Below the pieces are notes generated by a model. The model did not search any database, was not told the DNA's origin, and was given only the letters and a program-made list of their open reading frames with translations. Made by a program: the position numbers and the translations under genes. From CAZHPA01 sp964533945 (GTDB lineage: Bacteria; Bacillota; Clostridia; Lachnospirales; WRBF01): DNA of 25,403 nucleotides. Positions 1 through 6,628 of the stretch are shown piece after piece; within the stretch, counting starts at the first letter, position 1; each line of letters starts with the position of its first letter. The stretch is from contig CAZHPA010000029.1 of assembly GCA_964533945.1 (NCBI GenBank), forward strand, positions 1 through 25,403. Reading direction: 5' to 3'.

Positions 1-109
1 GTCCAACAAGGATTAAATAATAACACAGCAATGTTTGTTTGTCAATGGGTTTTTTGAATTTTTATTATATTTTTTGTTTTGTATAAATTAACGCTATTTT
101 TGACACTTT

Positions 110-139
110 TTGACGGACACATAATAACACGTTTAGAAT
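110..139 (+). promoter_or_regulatory. possible upstream sigma-A-type promoter
   Basis: TTGACG (110-115) and TAGAAT (134-139) are separated by 18 bases, each one base from the sigma-A consensus. The upstream copy sits in a near-repeat (TTTTTGACACTTTTTGACGG). It is an alternative or additional promoter for the hydrolase operon. Nothing else in bases 1-295 looks coding or structured. Confidence 0.3.
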
Positions 140-164
140 TGATTGTCAAGAGAAAAATAAAAAA

Positions 165-193
165 TTGTTTATAAACTTAAAATATGATAAAAT
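165..193 (+). promoter_or_regulatory. probable sigma-A promoter of the hydrolase-mmcQ-rhodanese operon
   Basis: TTGTTT (165-170), a 17-base spacer and TAAAAT (188-193) fit a sigma-A promoter. Transcription would begin near base 200 and leave a leader of about 95 bases before the strong Shine-Dalgarno site at 282-290. I see no clear attenuator or riboswitch fold in that leader. Confidence 0.45.
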
Positions 194-295
194 AAAATAA
201 ATACTGTGTCGTGCAGAGTTAACTATATTCTTAATAAAACAGCATTTGCAATCAGTAAAATAACAACCGTCAATATTTTATAGGGGGGAGCAAAC

Positions 296-1051
296 ACGAA
301 GCTATTAAAACAAAAAAATCCTAAAATCATAATTACAGTAATCGTAATTGTTATCGCTGTTATTTCAATTTTATTAGCTCGACCAATACGCTCGGTTATT
401 GCAATAAAAGGAATGGAAGCTATAGAAACACAAGAGATAATGCCCAATATTTTTTCAATTAAAAATACATTTGTAAATTTATATCTCTTTAAAAGCGAAG
501 ACAAATATATTGCTTTTGACAGCGGGGCAGATGCTGATGCAACAAAAGCAGCGCTGGAACAATTAAACGTTAATCCTAATGATGTTATAGCTGTTTTTTT
601 AACACATACTCATTATGACCATGTGGCAGCCCTTAGTCTTTTTGCTTCCGCTGACGTTTATATTGCTAAAAGCAATCAAAATTCTATTGCAAACTCTAAA
701 AGGTTTGCTAATTTGAGCAAAGGATATAAGACTTTGAGCGACGGCGAAACGGTTAATATTGAAAATGCAAATATACAATGTATTTTCACGCCCGGTCACA
801 CAAATGGTTCTGCAACCTACATTCTGGAAAATTTAGAAAATCTGGAAAACAAGTATTTGTTTGCAGGCGATAACTTCAGCCTTAAAGATGGCAAAGTTGG
901 TTTATTTAATTCTGTATTTAATGCAAGTGACAGCGAGCAAAGAAAAAGCATTACTAAAATTTCAAAACTTGACTATATAGAAGCTATATTTACAATGCAC
1001 TACGGATATATTACTGATTTTAAAACTGCCTTTTCAGAATGGCTGGAATGA
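296..1051 (+). CDS. membrane-anchored metallo-beta-lactamase-fold hydrolase, apparent ACG start
   Basis: Metal-dependent hydrolase of the metallo-beta-lactamase superfamily; the substrate is unknown. Counting from base 296 it has 251 residues. An N-terminal hydrophobic helix (about residues 11-28) follows a basic MKLLKQKNPK-like start, so the enzyme is probably anchored on the outer face of the membrane. Metal ligands are all visible: HTHYDH (His104, His106, Asp108, His109), His168 in TPGHT, Asp192 in AGDN and His235 in MHYGY. The first in-frame ATG is at 413, but it would remove the membrane helix and has no Shine-Dalgarno site. AGGGGGGAG at 282-290 lies five bases before ACG at 296, and an in-frame TAG at 281 bars any longer version. 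ACG is therefore either a rare start or an ATG changed by one base. First gene of a three-gene operon. Confidence 0.8.
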   Translation, partial: TKLLKQKNPKIIITVIVIVIAVISILLARPIRSVIAIKGMEAIETQEIMPNIFSIKNTFVNLYLFKSEDKYIAFDSGADADATKAALEQLNVNPNDVIAVFLTHTHYDHVAALSLFASADVYIAKSNQNSIANSKRFANLSKGYKTLSDGETVNIENANIQCIFTPGHTNGSATYILENLENLENKYLFAGDNFSLKDGKVGLFNSVFNASDSEQRKSITKISKLDYIEAIFTMHYGYITDFKTAFSEWLE

Positions 1052-1107
1052 TGCAGAAATATACGGTAAAATCTGTTTAAATAAATAAACAATTGGCGGT
1101 GAACAAC

Positions 1108-1476
1108 TTGACTAAAGCAGAACTTATTAAGCATTGCTTAGATTTTGAAAATACATATGAAGACTATCCATTTGACGAACAAACCGCTGTTATTCGGCAT
1201 ATAGGTAACAAAAAAATATTTGCACTTGTAGATGTAAAAGTAGAAAAAACAACAGGTAAAGAATTATATGTAAATTTAAAATGCGAACCTTTCAAAGCAG
1301 AGTTTTTAAGAAGCATCTATAGCGGCATAACCGCAGGTTGGCATATGAATAAAAAACACTGGAATACTATTATTGTTAACAGCGACGTTCCTAAGCAAGA
1401 GCTTTTAGATTTAATACAACATAGTTTTGACTTAACTAAACTAAAAACAACAAGACGAAAGAAGAATGACATATAA
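1108..1476 (+). CDS. MmcQ/YjbR family DNA-binding-like protein
   Basis: A 122-residue protein of the MmcQ/YjbR family (CyaY-like fold), a widespread group of small proteins with no settled biochemical role. Family marks are the opening TKAELIKHCL, the early YEDYPF, a central VNLKC segment and GWHMNKKHWNTI, the usual conserved patch near the C-terminus. I chose TTG at 1108 because GGCGGTG at 1095-1101 is placed as its Shine-Dalgarno site and homologues begin MT(K/R)xEL; the reading frame is open from a TTG at 1093. The end is lysine- and arginine-rich. Its stop overlaps the ATG of the rhodanese gene by one base (TAATG), so the two are translationally coupled. Confidence 0.82.
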   Translation: MTKAELIKHCLDFENTYEDYPFDEQTAVIRHIGNKKIFALVDVKVEKTTGKELYVNLKCEPFKAEFLRSIYSGITAGWHMNKKHWNTIIVNSDVPKQELLDLIQHSFDLTKLKTTRRKKNDI

Positions 1477-1772
1477 TGTACAGAAAAATTACACCAGAGC
1501 AAGCCAAACAAATAATCGATAGTGAAAATGTTGTTATTTTAGATGTTCGCACAGAATCCGAATTTAATTCAAAACATATAGAAAACGCAGTTTTAATTCC
1601 ACTTGATAGCATTAAGCAAAAAGCAAATGAAATTCTAACAGATAAAAATACTAAAATTTTAGTCTATTGCAGAAGCGGAATAAGAAGCGAAAAAGCTAGC
1701 CGTGAGCTTGTTTCTATGGGATATGAAAACATATTTGACTTCGGTGGCATTATTAATTGGAAGTATAAATAA
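1476..1772 (+). CDS. single-domain rhodanese-like sulfurtransferase
   Basis: A 98-residue cytoplasmic rhodanese domain, the size of GlpE/PspE-type enzymes. Such proteins carry sulfur as a persulfide on one cysteine. The active-site loop is CRSGIRS with Cys65. The upstream CDC25-like motif DVRTESEF (Asp23, Arg25) and the hydrophobic strand ILVY before the loop are intact, so the enzyme is probably active. The sulfur donor and acceptor cannot be read from the sequence. It is the last gene of the operon with the MBL hydrolase and MmcQ protein. MBL-fold and rhodanese domains are often linked in persulfide metabolism, but here the hydrolase is membrane-anchored and lacks obvious persulfide-dioxygenase features, so I do not assign that pathway. 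Confidence 0.88.
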   Translation: MYRKITPEQAKQIIDSENVVILDVRTESEFNSKHIENAVLIPLDSIKQKANEILTDKNTKILVYCRSGIRSEKASRELVSMGYENIFDFGGIINWKYK

Positions 1773-1778
1773 ACATTC

Positions 1779-1823
1779 AAAAAGACCTACTATCTTTTTA
1801 TTTTAAAATTAGAAGGTCTTTTT
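1779..1823 (+). terminator. intrinsic terminator of the rhodanese operon
   Basis: AAAAAGACCT (1779-1788) pairs with AGGTCTTTTT (1814-1823), a perfect 10-bp stem whose right arm ends in a T run. The 25-base loop is long but AT-rich. It starts seven bases after the rhodanese stop. Confidence 0.7.
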
Positions 1824-1891
1824 AATATTGTTTGATTTGAAAATAAATATTCTAACATAAACGCTTTTAAAACAATTTTAAAGCTTAATAT

Positions 1892-1920
1892 ATAGCTTTG
1901 CTTTAATTAGGTAAAGCTAT
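1892..1920 (+). other. hairpin in the leader of the secreted-protein gene
   Basis: ATAGCTTT (1892-1899) and AAAGCTAT (1913-1920) form a perfect 8-bp stem with a 13-base loop, 24 bases before the start codon. No T run follows, so it is not a terminator. It may be an operator or mRNA structure. A similar ATAGCTAG/CTAGCTAT pair lies just at the end of the same gene. Confidence 0.35.
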
Positions 1921-1944
1921 CGGACTAATGAAAGGGCGATTATA

Positions 1945-3108
1945 ATGAAAAAAATTTTTGGTCAAGCATTATCGTTTTTAGTTATTGCTTCAACTTTTAT
2001 ATCTTCAGTTCCTGTTAAAGCCAATCCAGACATCAATGCGAATTTATCAAATTACGTCTCAGAGATACATAACTACTCTACGACTTGGAGTGACTCTTCA
2101 TATGCCGCCTACAACGACTTAACATCTAATTACCATCCTAATGATTCTCTTGAAGGCAATGCAGATTCGCTAAAATCAGTTGCAGAGACATATCGTTCCA
2201 TTGCCGAAAGTGGTTCGAAAGCCATCTATTATACTGATGCAGAGAAAAATCTTGAATTCGGAACTTCTTCAGTTTCAACATACGATTTAGGCGACTTAAA
2301 TAGCTTAAACAATTTAAATAGTTTCAAAGATTTCGTTGATCCTGTTACAGGAATATATCAATATCCCATAACCCCAGATGACCCAGAATGGAAAAACCTT
2401 GATAGCATTTATGCCAAGAAAGCGGTTACTCAAATTCCTCAAGAAATTGTTGAAAATATGGAAACAGAAGCTTTAGTAGAAACTGTTTTGAATTATCCAA
2501 TATTCCCTATGGCAGCACTCTTTAACGACCCAACACAAGCATTAGCCGGTTATATGGATTTTAATGGGTTTTTAGAATTGTTTTCAAGGGAAGATGCCGG
2601 AAAAATATTGTTAGAAAAATATGAACAAATCAATACTTATGAGTCTGCGTTTGATTATGATAAACGAACAAGAATGCTTAATATAGAACTTTTGCTAGGT
2701 AATGAGGAAATTTGGGGCAAGCTTGACAGCGACAACCTAAATACCTTAAGCGAAGTTGCAGTTGAAAAATATCTTGATAAAATGGATTTTGAAGAAGGTT
2801 ATTCTGCAGGTACTGTATCATCATTTTACAAAACACTTGAAATGACTGAAATTCAAAAATCCGAATTGCTCAGTTTAGAGCCACTTGATATAGTCAATGA
2901 AATTATAGACGAATCGGCGTTAACAAGCTTATATTTAGATGACAATATTTCTTTAAATAATAAATCCAAAAGCATTGATAGTAATGCAGGCATAACTTCT
3001 TATTCTGCCCCTTATTATGCATATGTCTATACTCCAAGAGGAACAAGCGTACAAGTTATAGCCAATAGAGCCCCACTCACCGGACAGGAAAGAGTTCCTT
3101 TTATATAG
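1945..3108 (+). CDS. secreted protein of unknown function, probably truncated at its C-terminus
   Basis: A 387-residue exported protein that I cannot assign to a named family. Residues 1-26 are a signal peptide (basic MKK, hydrophobic core, cleavage after VKA). The mature part is soluble, acidic and rich in Asn, Ser, Asp and Glu, with Tyr-rich stretches near the start (SNYVSEIHNYS) and no lipobox, LPXTG or membrane segment. The last 30 residues hold YVYTPRGTSVQVIANRAPL, which reads like the linker before a C-terminal domain in some clostridial secreted proteins. The frame then stops at TAG (3106-3108) soon after. The terminator lies 320 bases later, past more coding-like sequence, so the original gene probably ran further. 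ATG at 1945 has a modest AAAGGG site. Confidence 0.6.
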   Translation: MKKIFGQALSFLVIASTFISSVPVKANPDINANLSNYVSEIHNYSTTWSDSSYAAYNDLTSNYHPNDSLEGNADSLKSVAETYRSIAESGSKAIYYTDAEKNLEFGTSSVSTYDLGDLNSLNNLNSFKDFVDPVTGIYQYPITPDDPEWKNLDSIYAKKAVTQIPQEIVENMETEALVETVLNYPIFPMAALFNDPTQALAGYMDFNGFLELFSREDAGKILLEKYEQINTYESAFDYDKRTRMLNIELLLGNEEIWGKLDSDNLNTLSEVAVEKYLDKMDFEEGYSAGTVSSFYKTLEMTEIQKSELLSLEPLDIVNEIIDESALTSLYLDDNISLNNKSKSIDSNAGITSYSAPYYAYVYTPRGTSVQVIANRAPLTGQERVPFI

Positions 3109-3139
3109 CTAGAATATCACAATAAAAGATACTAGCTAT
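3105..3139. repeat. 8-bp inverted repeat at the point where the secreted gene breaks
   Basis: ATAGCTAG (3105-3112) and CTAGCTAT (3132-3139) are perfect inverted copies 19 bases apart, and the TAG stop of the secreted-protein gene lies in the left arm. It could be a plain mRNA hairpin or the footprint of a rearrangement that broke the gene. Confidence 0.4.
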
Positions 3140-3401
3140 GTGTACGCAACGATACTGCGGAATTTAAGCCTGTGGAGCGTTATAACAAATGAGAGTAGCT
3201 TTGGCAAAACCAGACGCATTGAAGCAGGAAGGTACAGAACGAAAAACCGAAAGGTATAAGTCGTATCACAGTATAAATGTCTACATTTTGTTAGAAATGT
3301 ATGTGTTTTTCGTATCGGGTGAATATGGAGTTATAAGGCATAAATTGACTGATTGCCCATATCCTGAAACTCAATTTATGACTTTCTGGTGGAGACGTTA
3401 A
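3140..3401 (+). pseudogene. possible detached C-terminal coding remnant of the secreted protein
   Basis: All three plus-strand frames contain short coding-like pieces but none is a convincing gene. The frame-3 reading (ATG 3189 to TAA 3399-3401) ends in GEYGVIRHKLTDCPYPE and an aromatic tail, like the C-terminus of a secreted enzyme. Frame 2 upstream reads WSVITNESSFGKTRRIEAG. ATG 3189 has no good Shine-Dalgarno site. The region looks less AT-rich than its surroundings and is followed directly by a strong terminator. I infer that it is the broken end of the gene that starts at 1945, with its middle lost or frameshifted. Resemblance is from memory and weak. Confidence 0.35.
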
Positions 3402-3432
3402 TTTTTGTTAAAACAACATTTATATTAAATAT

Positions 3433-3470
3433 AAAAAGAACTGTTTTAATTTAAAAGCAGTTCTTTTTGT
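3433..3470 (+). terminator. strong intrinsic terminator after the secreted-protein locus
   Basis: AAAAAGAACTG (3433-3443) pairs perfectly with CAGTTCTTTTT (3458-3468), and the inner TTTT/AAAA can extend the 11-bp stem. A T tract follows. It suggests that one transcript once ran from the gene at 1945 to here. Confidence 0.8.
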
Positions 3471-3472
3471 TT

Positions 3473-3595
3473 GCTGAACAAGCTAACAAGAATGAATTTA
3501 TTTATCTTGCGATATAAAACCTTGCTAAAATTAATATGGGTGCTGATGACATTAATAATTTTAAAGCATTATTTGCAAATTCTATTAGCAATTAA
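3473..3595 (+). pseudogene. short decayed coding remnant
   Basis: Frame 2 from 3473 reads AEQANKNEFIYLAI, then TAA (3515-3517), then NLAKINMGADDINNFKALF and a few more residues to TAA at 3593-3595. The composition is protein-like across the in-frame stop, and there is no start codon or ribosome site. It looks like the C-terminal end of a lost gene. I do not recognise the family. Confidence 0.3.
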
Positions 3596-3624
3596 CGGCA
3601 TGATTTCAGACGGAGTTGTGCCGT
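3595..3624 (-). terminator. weak hairpin after the O-mannosyltransferase gene
   Basis: ACGGCA (3595-3600) and TGCCGT (3619-3624) form a 6-bp GC-rich stem with an 18-base loop, 16 bases past the mannosyltransferase stop on the minus strand. There is no good T run, so termination there is doubtful. Confidence 0.25.
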
Positions 3625-3640
3625 ATACTTGAAGATGCTT

Positions 3641-5287
3641 TTATATAAGCTGCCAGCTTGGAAACCATTCTAAAAAACGGTTGACATACGAAATATCAAT
3701 ATTCATTCCCGAAAGTATAGGATAAAACATAATAAAAAGAATTAAAACACCTACGCAATAACAAAATGCAGCTTTAGGCTTTTTGGCATCTTTAAACATA
3801 AGAGCAGTCATTAGCACTATAAACGGAACACTTGGAAAATAGTGGTATATATAAGTTGTTCTTGAAACAATTGCCCATGGTATATTTTGAGATAAATAAG
3901 CTATTACAAGAAACAGCGCCGCTTTATCCCCTTTTTTAATTGCTTTAAGCGAATATATAAAAGCTATAAATCCGCCCCACCAAACAAGAGGGTTTCCAAA
4001 AGAGCTAATGGCTTGGTTAGTTGTTTCGGAAATTTTTTTGGAATAGTAGAAAATAGGGCGAATATTAAAAGCCCATTGATACCACGGCGAAGCAAACGAA
4101 TGCTCCGATTCTAAATATGCATGGTATTTAAACATATCTTTTTGGTTTTTAATTATACCCAATATTCCCTCTTTAAAGCCAACTATATGTTTTGCGTTTA
4201 AGTATGGAATGTACGAAATGCAATAAACCAAAAGCGGTACAAAAATAAAAAATACAAAACAATAGACAATTGTTTTGATGGCGGTTTTTTTGAAAAGCTT
4301 TATGTCATCTGTTTGCTTATAGTTTTGAAGCATGTTATAGAAGAAAATAACAGCAAGCCCAAACGCCCCAAACATTCCTTGCCATTTAGAAGCTATTGCA
4401 AGCCCCATAAACAATCCCGACATGAAAAGCCAAAAAAGCGACTTTTTTCTATAAAAACTCGACTTATAATATAAATACATAAAGCAGTACATTATGGCTA
4501 TAAATATTGTAACGTAAGTATCAATAGTTGAAATGCGTGTTTGAGCAAAATGCATAAAATCAAATGTAAATATAAATGCCGCAAAAAATGCCCAATTTTC
4601 ATTTTCAAATATAGCTCTTGCAAAAAAATATACAGCCAAAATCATTAAAATGCCAAAAAGCGTCCCTGTGAATCTAAAACCAAACGGTGTCATTCCAAAA
4701 GCTTTAATACCCATTGCAATAATTGCTTTTCCAAGCGGTGGGTGCGTCCATTCATAAACTCCCATTTGATTAACAAATTCATACGCCGTTCTTGCATGAT
4801 ATATTTCATCAAAATACGTGCTGTTTAAATATGTTGATTGTTTAGGAACAAGCCACTGCTCATCATAAAGCATATTTGCCTTATTGTTATGCTTAATTTC
4901 AATTAATTCTCCGTTAGCGTCAAGAAACCCAATTTCTACAATGTTTATTATGTCGCTTTCAACAATAAGTTTTACATATCTTGCTTTAAAGTTAACATCT
5001 GTTTCGTGCCATTTAAAAACGCTTTTAATTTCCAATGGCATTAATTCGCTATAACTTAAATCATTTAAAGAAGTTTCAGAAGACTGAAGTAAAAGTTTTT
5101 TATTTTCCTTTGCCCCATTTAAAACCATAATTTTGCTTACATTGGCATTAAACCCAAAATCAATAACTGCATATGCGCCTTCGTTTCCTGTCCATGTTGT
5201 TTGCGGGGAATGCATATCTCCTAAATTATAAAATGCAATTATAGTGTATATAGCTATTAAAATAGCAATAGGTATAAGTTTTTTCAT
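3641..5287 (-). CDS. protein O-mannosyltransferase-like GT39 enzyme with N-terminal beta-rich domain
   Basis: An integral-membrane GT-C glycosyltransferase of the PMT family, expected to move mannose (or another sugar) from a polyprenyl-phosphate carrier to Ser/Thr of exported proteins. It has 548 residues. One membrane helix (about 3-22) leads to an extracellular domain of about 120 residues with strand-like, discoidin-type character. The catalytic loop follows, with the acidic pair Asp160-Glu161 in YFDEIYHARTAYEF and then EWTHPPLGK, both typical of PMT enzymes. About nine to eleven further hydrophobic helices end in the family's usual RFLEWFPSW tail. The ATG overlaps the stop of the upstream GT-C gene by four bases (ATGA), with AGAGG as ribosome site. 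The transferred sugar and target proteins are inferred. Confidence 0.85.
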   Translation of the reverse strand: MKKLIPIAILIAIYTIIAFYNLGDMHSPQTTWTGNEGAYAVIDFGFNANVSKIMVLNGAKENKKLLLQSSETSLNDLSYSELMPLEIKSVFKWHETDVNFKARYVKLIVESDIINIVEIGFLDANGELIEIKHNNKANMLYDEQWLVPKQSTYLNSTYFDEIYHARTAYEFVNQMGVYEWTHPPLGKAIIAMGIKAFGMTPFGFRFTGTLFGILMILAVYFFARAIFENENWAFFAAFIFTFDFMHFAQTRISTIDTYVTIFIAIMYCFMYLYYKSSFYRKKSLFWLFMSGLFMGLAIASKWQGMFGAFGLAVIFFYNMLQNYKQTDDIKLFKKTAIKTIVYCFVFFIFVPLLVYCISYIPYLNAKHIVGFKEGILGIIKNQKDMFKYHAYLESEHSFASPWYQWAFNIRPIFYYSKKISETTNQAISSFGNPLVWWGGFIAFIYSLKAIKKGDKAALFLVIAYLSQNIPWAIVSRTTYIYHYFPSVPFIVLMTALMFKDAKKPKAAFCYCVGVLILFIMFYPILSGMNIDISYVNRFLEWFPSWQLI

Positions 5288-6501
5288 ATTGAACCTCTAC
5301 TTTTTTGAAGGCAGCCAAAAATTAAATAAACCATATAAACTGTTAAAAGCAAATTAACAAATGAAGCCGTTGGCAAAGTTTTTGTTAAATACATTAAGTT
5401 GTTACCGTTTTTTAACATAATTAAAACGTCATAGCAATTTAGAAACAATGTTGCGCTAAATCCAAAAAACAAAAATAAAAATTTCTTTTGCTTATTATAA
5501 GCATATGCAAGCAGCAAAAAAGCAAGCGTTGGGTATAAATAACGTTCATGCATTTTAACCGAAAACATAAATGTTAGCGTATTTAAAAATGCCGCAACAA
5601 TAAAAGCATTTGTCTTTTTATATAGCAAATAAAAGCTTGATAATGCAATGGCTATAATGCATAACATTCCAAAAAGCGAATAAGGAATAAAAACAAGCTT
5701 TTCGGAAACAGGTACCCAATTACCACCTATTAAAGCATAAAAGTTGTATGCGTTTAGCGAAGCATATGGATATGAAGCAATTGTTGACACATATTGAGAT
5801 ACAATCGGTATAAAATCAAACCCTTTTGTAAAAGGAAGACATAATAAAATTAAAGCCACTATACAAATGACGCAATATTTTTGCATTTTTACTGCATCTT
5901 CTTTAAATACCGAAAAAGCACCCATAATAAAAATTGGTGCAAATATTAAAGCTTGAGGCTTCATTAAAATGTCGGCTGAAAAAAGCAAAAACGCAGGCAA
6001 ATATTTTTTTTCTGTTAATAAATATATAGAAATAATTGTTATTAATGTATAAACGCTGTCAACTTGCCCCCAAACAGCAGAATTTAAAATAACAGCCGGA
6101 TTAATTGCATACACAAAAGCTAAAATAAAAGCTTTTTTCTTGTCTTTAACCTTATTATATATAAATAAGCATATTAAAATATCACAAATTATAGACGGCA
6201 TTTTTATAAGCAAAGTAAATTCGTTGCTGTTTGCAGCAAAATTTAAAAAGCTTGAAAGCCAGCCAACCACATATAAAACGTACATATATCCAGGGGGATA
6301 GTCTGTGAAGCTTTCGGAAATATAGAAATTTGAAAGTCCGTTTTCATATAACATAGTTGCCCAAGACTTAAATGTATTTACATCGGCATAATACATTAAG
6401 TCTATGTTTAATGCGAAAATACGCAATAAAATTGCAACGGCAACTATAACAATTGGTAGTTTGTTTTTTTGGGGCAACAACAAAATTCTCAACCCTATCA
6501 T
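5284..6501 (-). CDS. polytopic GT-C family glycosyltransferase
   Basis: A 405-residue membrane protein with about ten hydrophobic helices. The first external loop carries Asp40 in YYADVNTFKSW, followed by TDYPPGYMYVL, the layout of GT-C transferases that use lipid-linked sugars (relatives of the PMT, GT87 and PIG-M groups). A later motif MHERYLYP is also common in these enzymes. It overlaps the O-mannosyltransferase by four bases, so the two probably act in one surface-glycosylation pathway, this one perhaps adding or supplying the mannose-type sugar. The ATG at 6499-6501 has no clear Shine-Dalgarno site. AGGGTTGAG inside the first codons could serve TTG codons 7-9 instead, which would drop only six to eight residues. 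Confidence 0.8.
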   Translation of the reverse strand: MIGLRILLLPQKNKLPIVIVAVAILLRIFALNIDLMYYADVNTFKSWATMLYENGLSNFYISESFTDYPPGYMYVLYVVGWLSSFLNFAANSNEFTLLIKMPSIICDILICLFIYNKVKDKKKAFILAFVYAINPAVILNSAVWGQVDSVYTLITIISIYLLTEKKYLPAFLLFSADILMKPQALIFAPIFIMGAFSVFKEDAVKMQKYCVICIVALILLCLPFTKGFDFIPIVSQYVSTIASYPYASLNAYNFYALIGGNWVPVSEKLVFIPYSLFGMLCIIAIALSSFYLLYKKTNAFIVAAFLNTLTFMFSVKMHERYLYPTLAFLLLAYAYNKQKKFLFLFFGFSATLFLNCYDVLIMLKNGNNLMYLTKTLPTASFVNLLLTVYMVYLIFGCLQKSRGSI

Positions 6502-6510
6502 AAAGATATT

Positions 6511-6610
6511 GCAAATATAAAGCTTCAGCTACAAATTCTTAGATATAAAGCTTCAAAATATAAAAGTAAATTATAAAGCCTTAAATACAAAGTTTTAAAT
6601 ACAAAACTAT
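6511..6610. repeat. degenerate tandem repeat, about 14-base unit
   Basis: On the minus strand this spacer is built of about seven imperfect copies of a 13-15 base unit close to AGCTTTATATTTA, for example AGCTTTATATTTGC, AGCTTTATATCTA, AGGCTTTATAATTTA and AAACTTTGTATTTA. It fills the space between the aminotransferase stop and the GT-C gene and holds no terminator that I can see. Confidence 0.55.
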
Positions 6611-6628
6611 GAAGCAAATTACAAGCCT

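Noticed and set aside
1..295. A gene or mobile-element end at the left edge
   Set aside because: Frames are short and AT-rich, without motifs, repeats or ribosome sites except the one for the hydrolase.
223..504. A 93-residue hydrophobic open frame on the minus strand
   Set aside because: It is antisense to the start and membrane helix of the MBL hydrolase, whose complement is naturally hydrophobic. It has no ribosome site or recognisable family.
296..1772. The MBL hydrolase and rhodanese as a persulfide dioxygenase pathway
   Set aside because: The pairing is suggestive, but the hydrolase is membrane-anchored and keeps a full two-metal ligand set with no dioxygenase-specific mark that I can see.
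3189..3401. A 70-codon frame as an independent gene
   Set aside because: It has no Shine-Dalgarno site, no coherent N-terminus, and only its end looks protein-like. It is better read as a remnant of the gene upstream.
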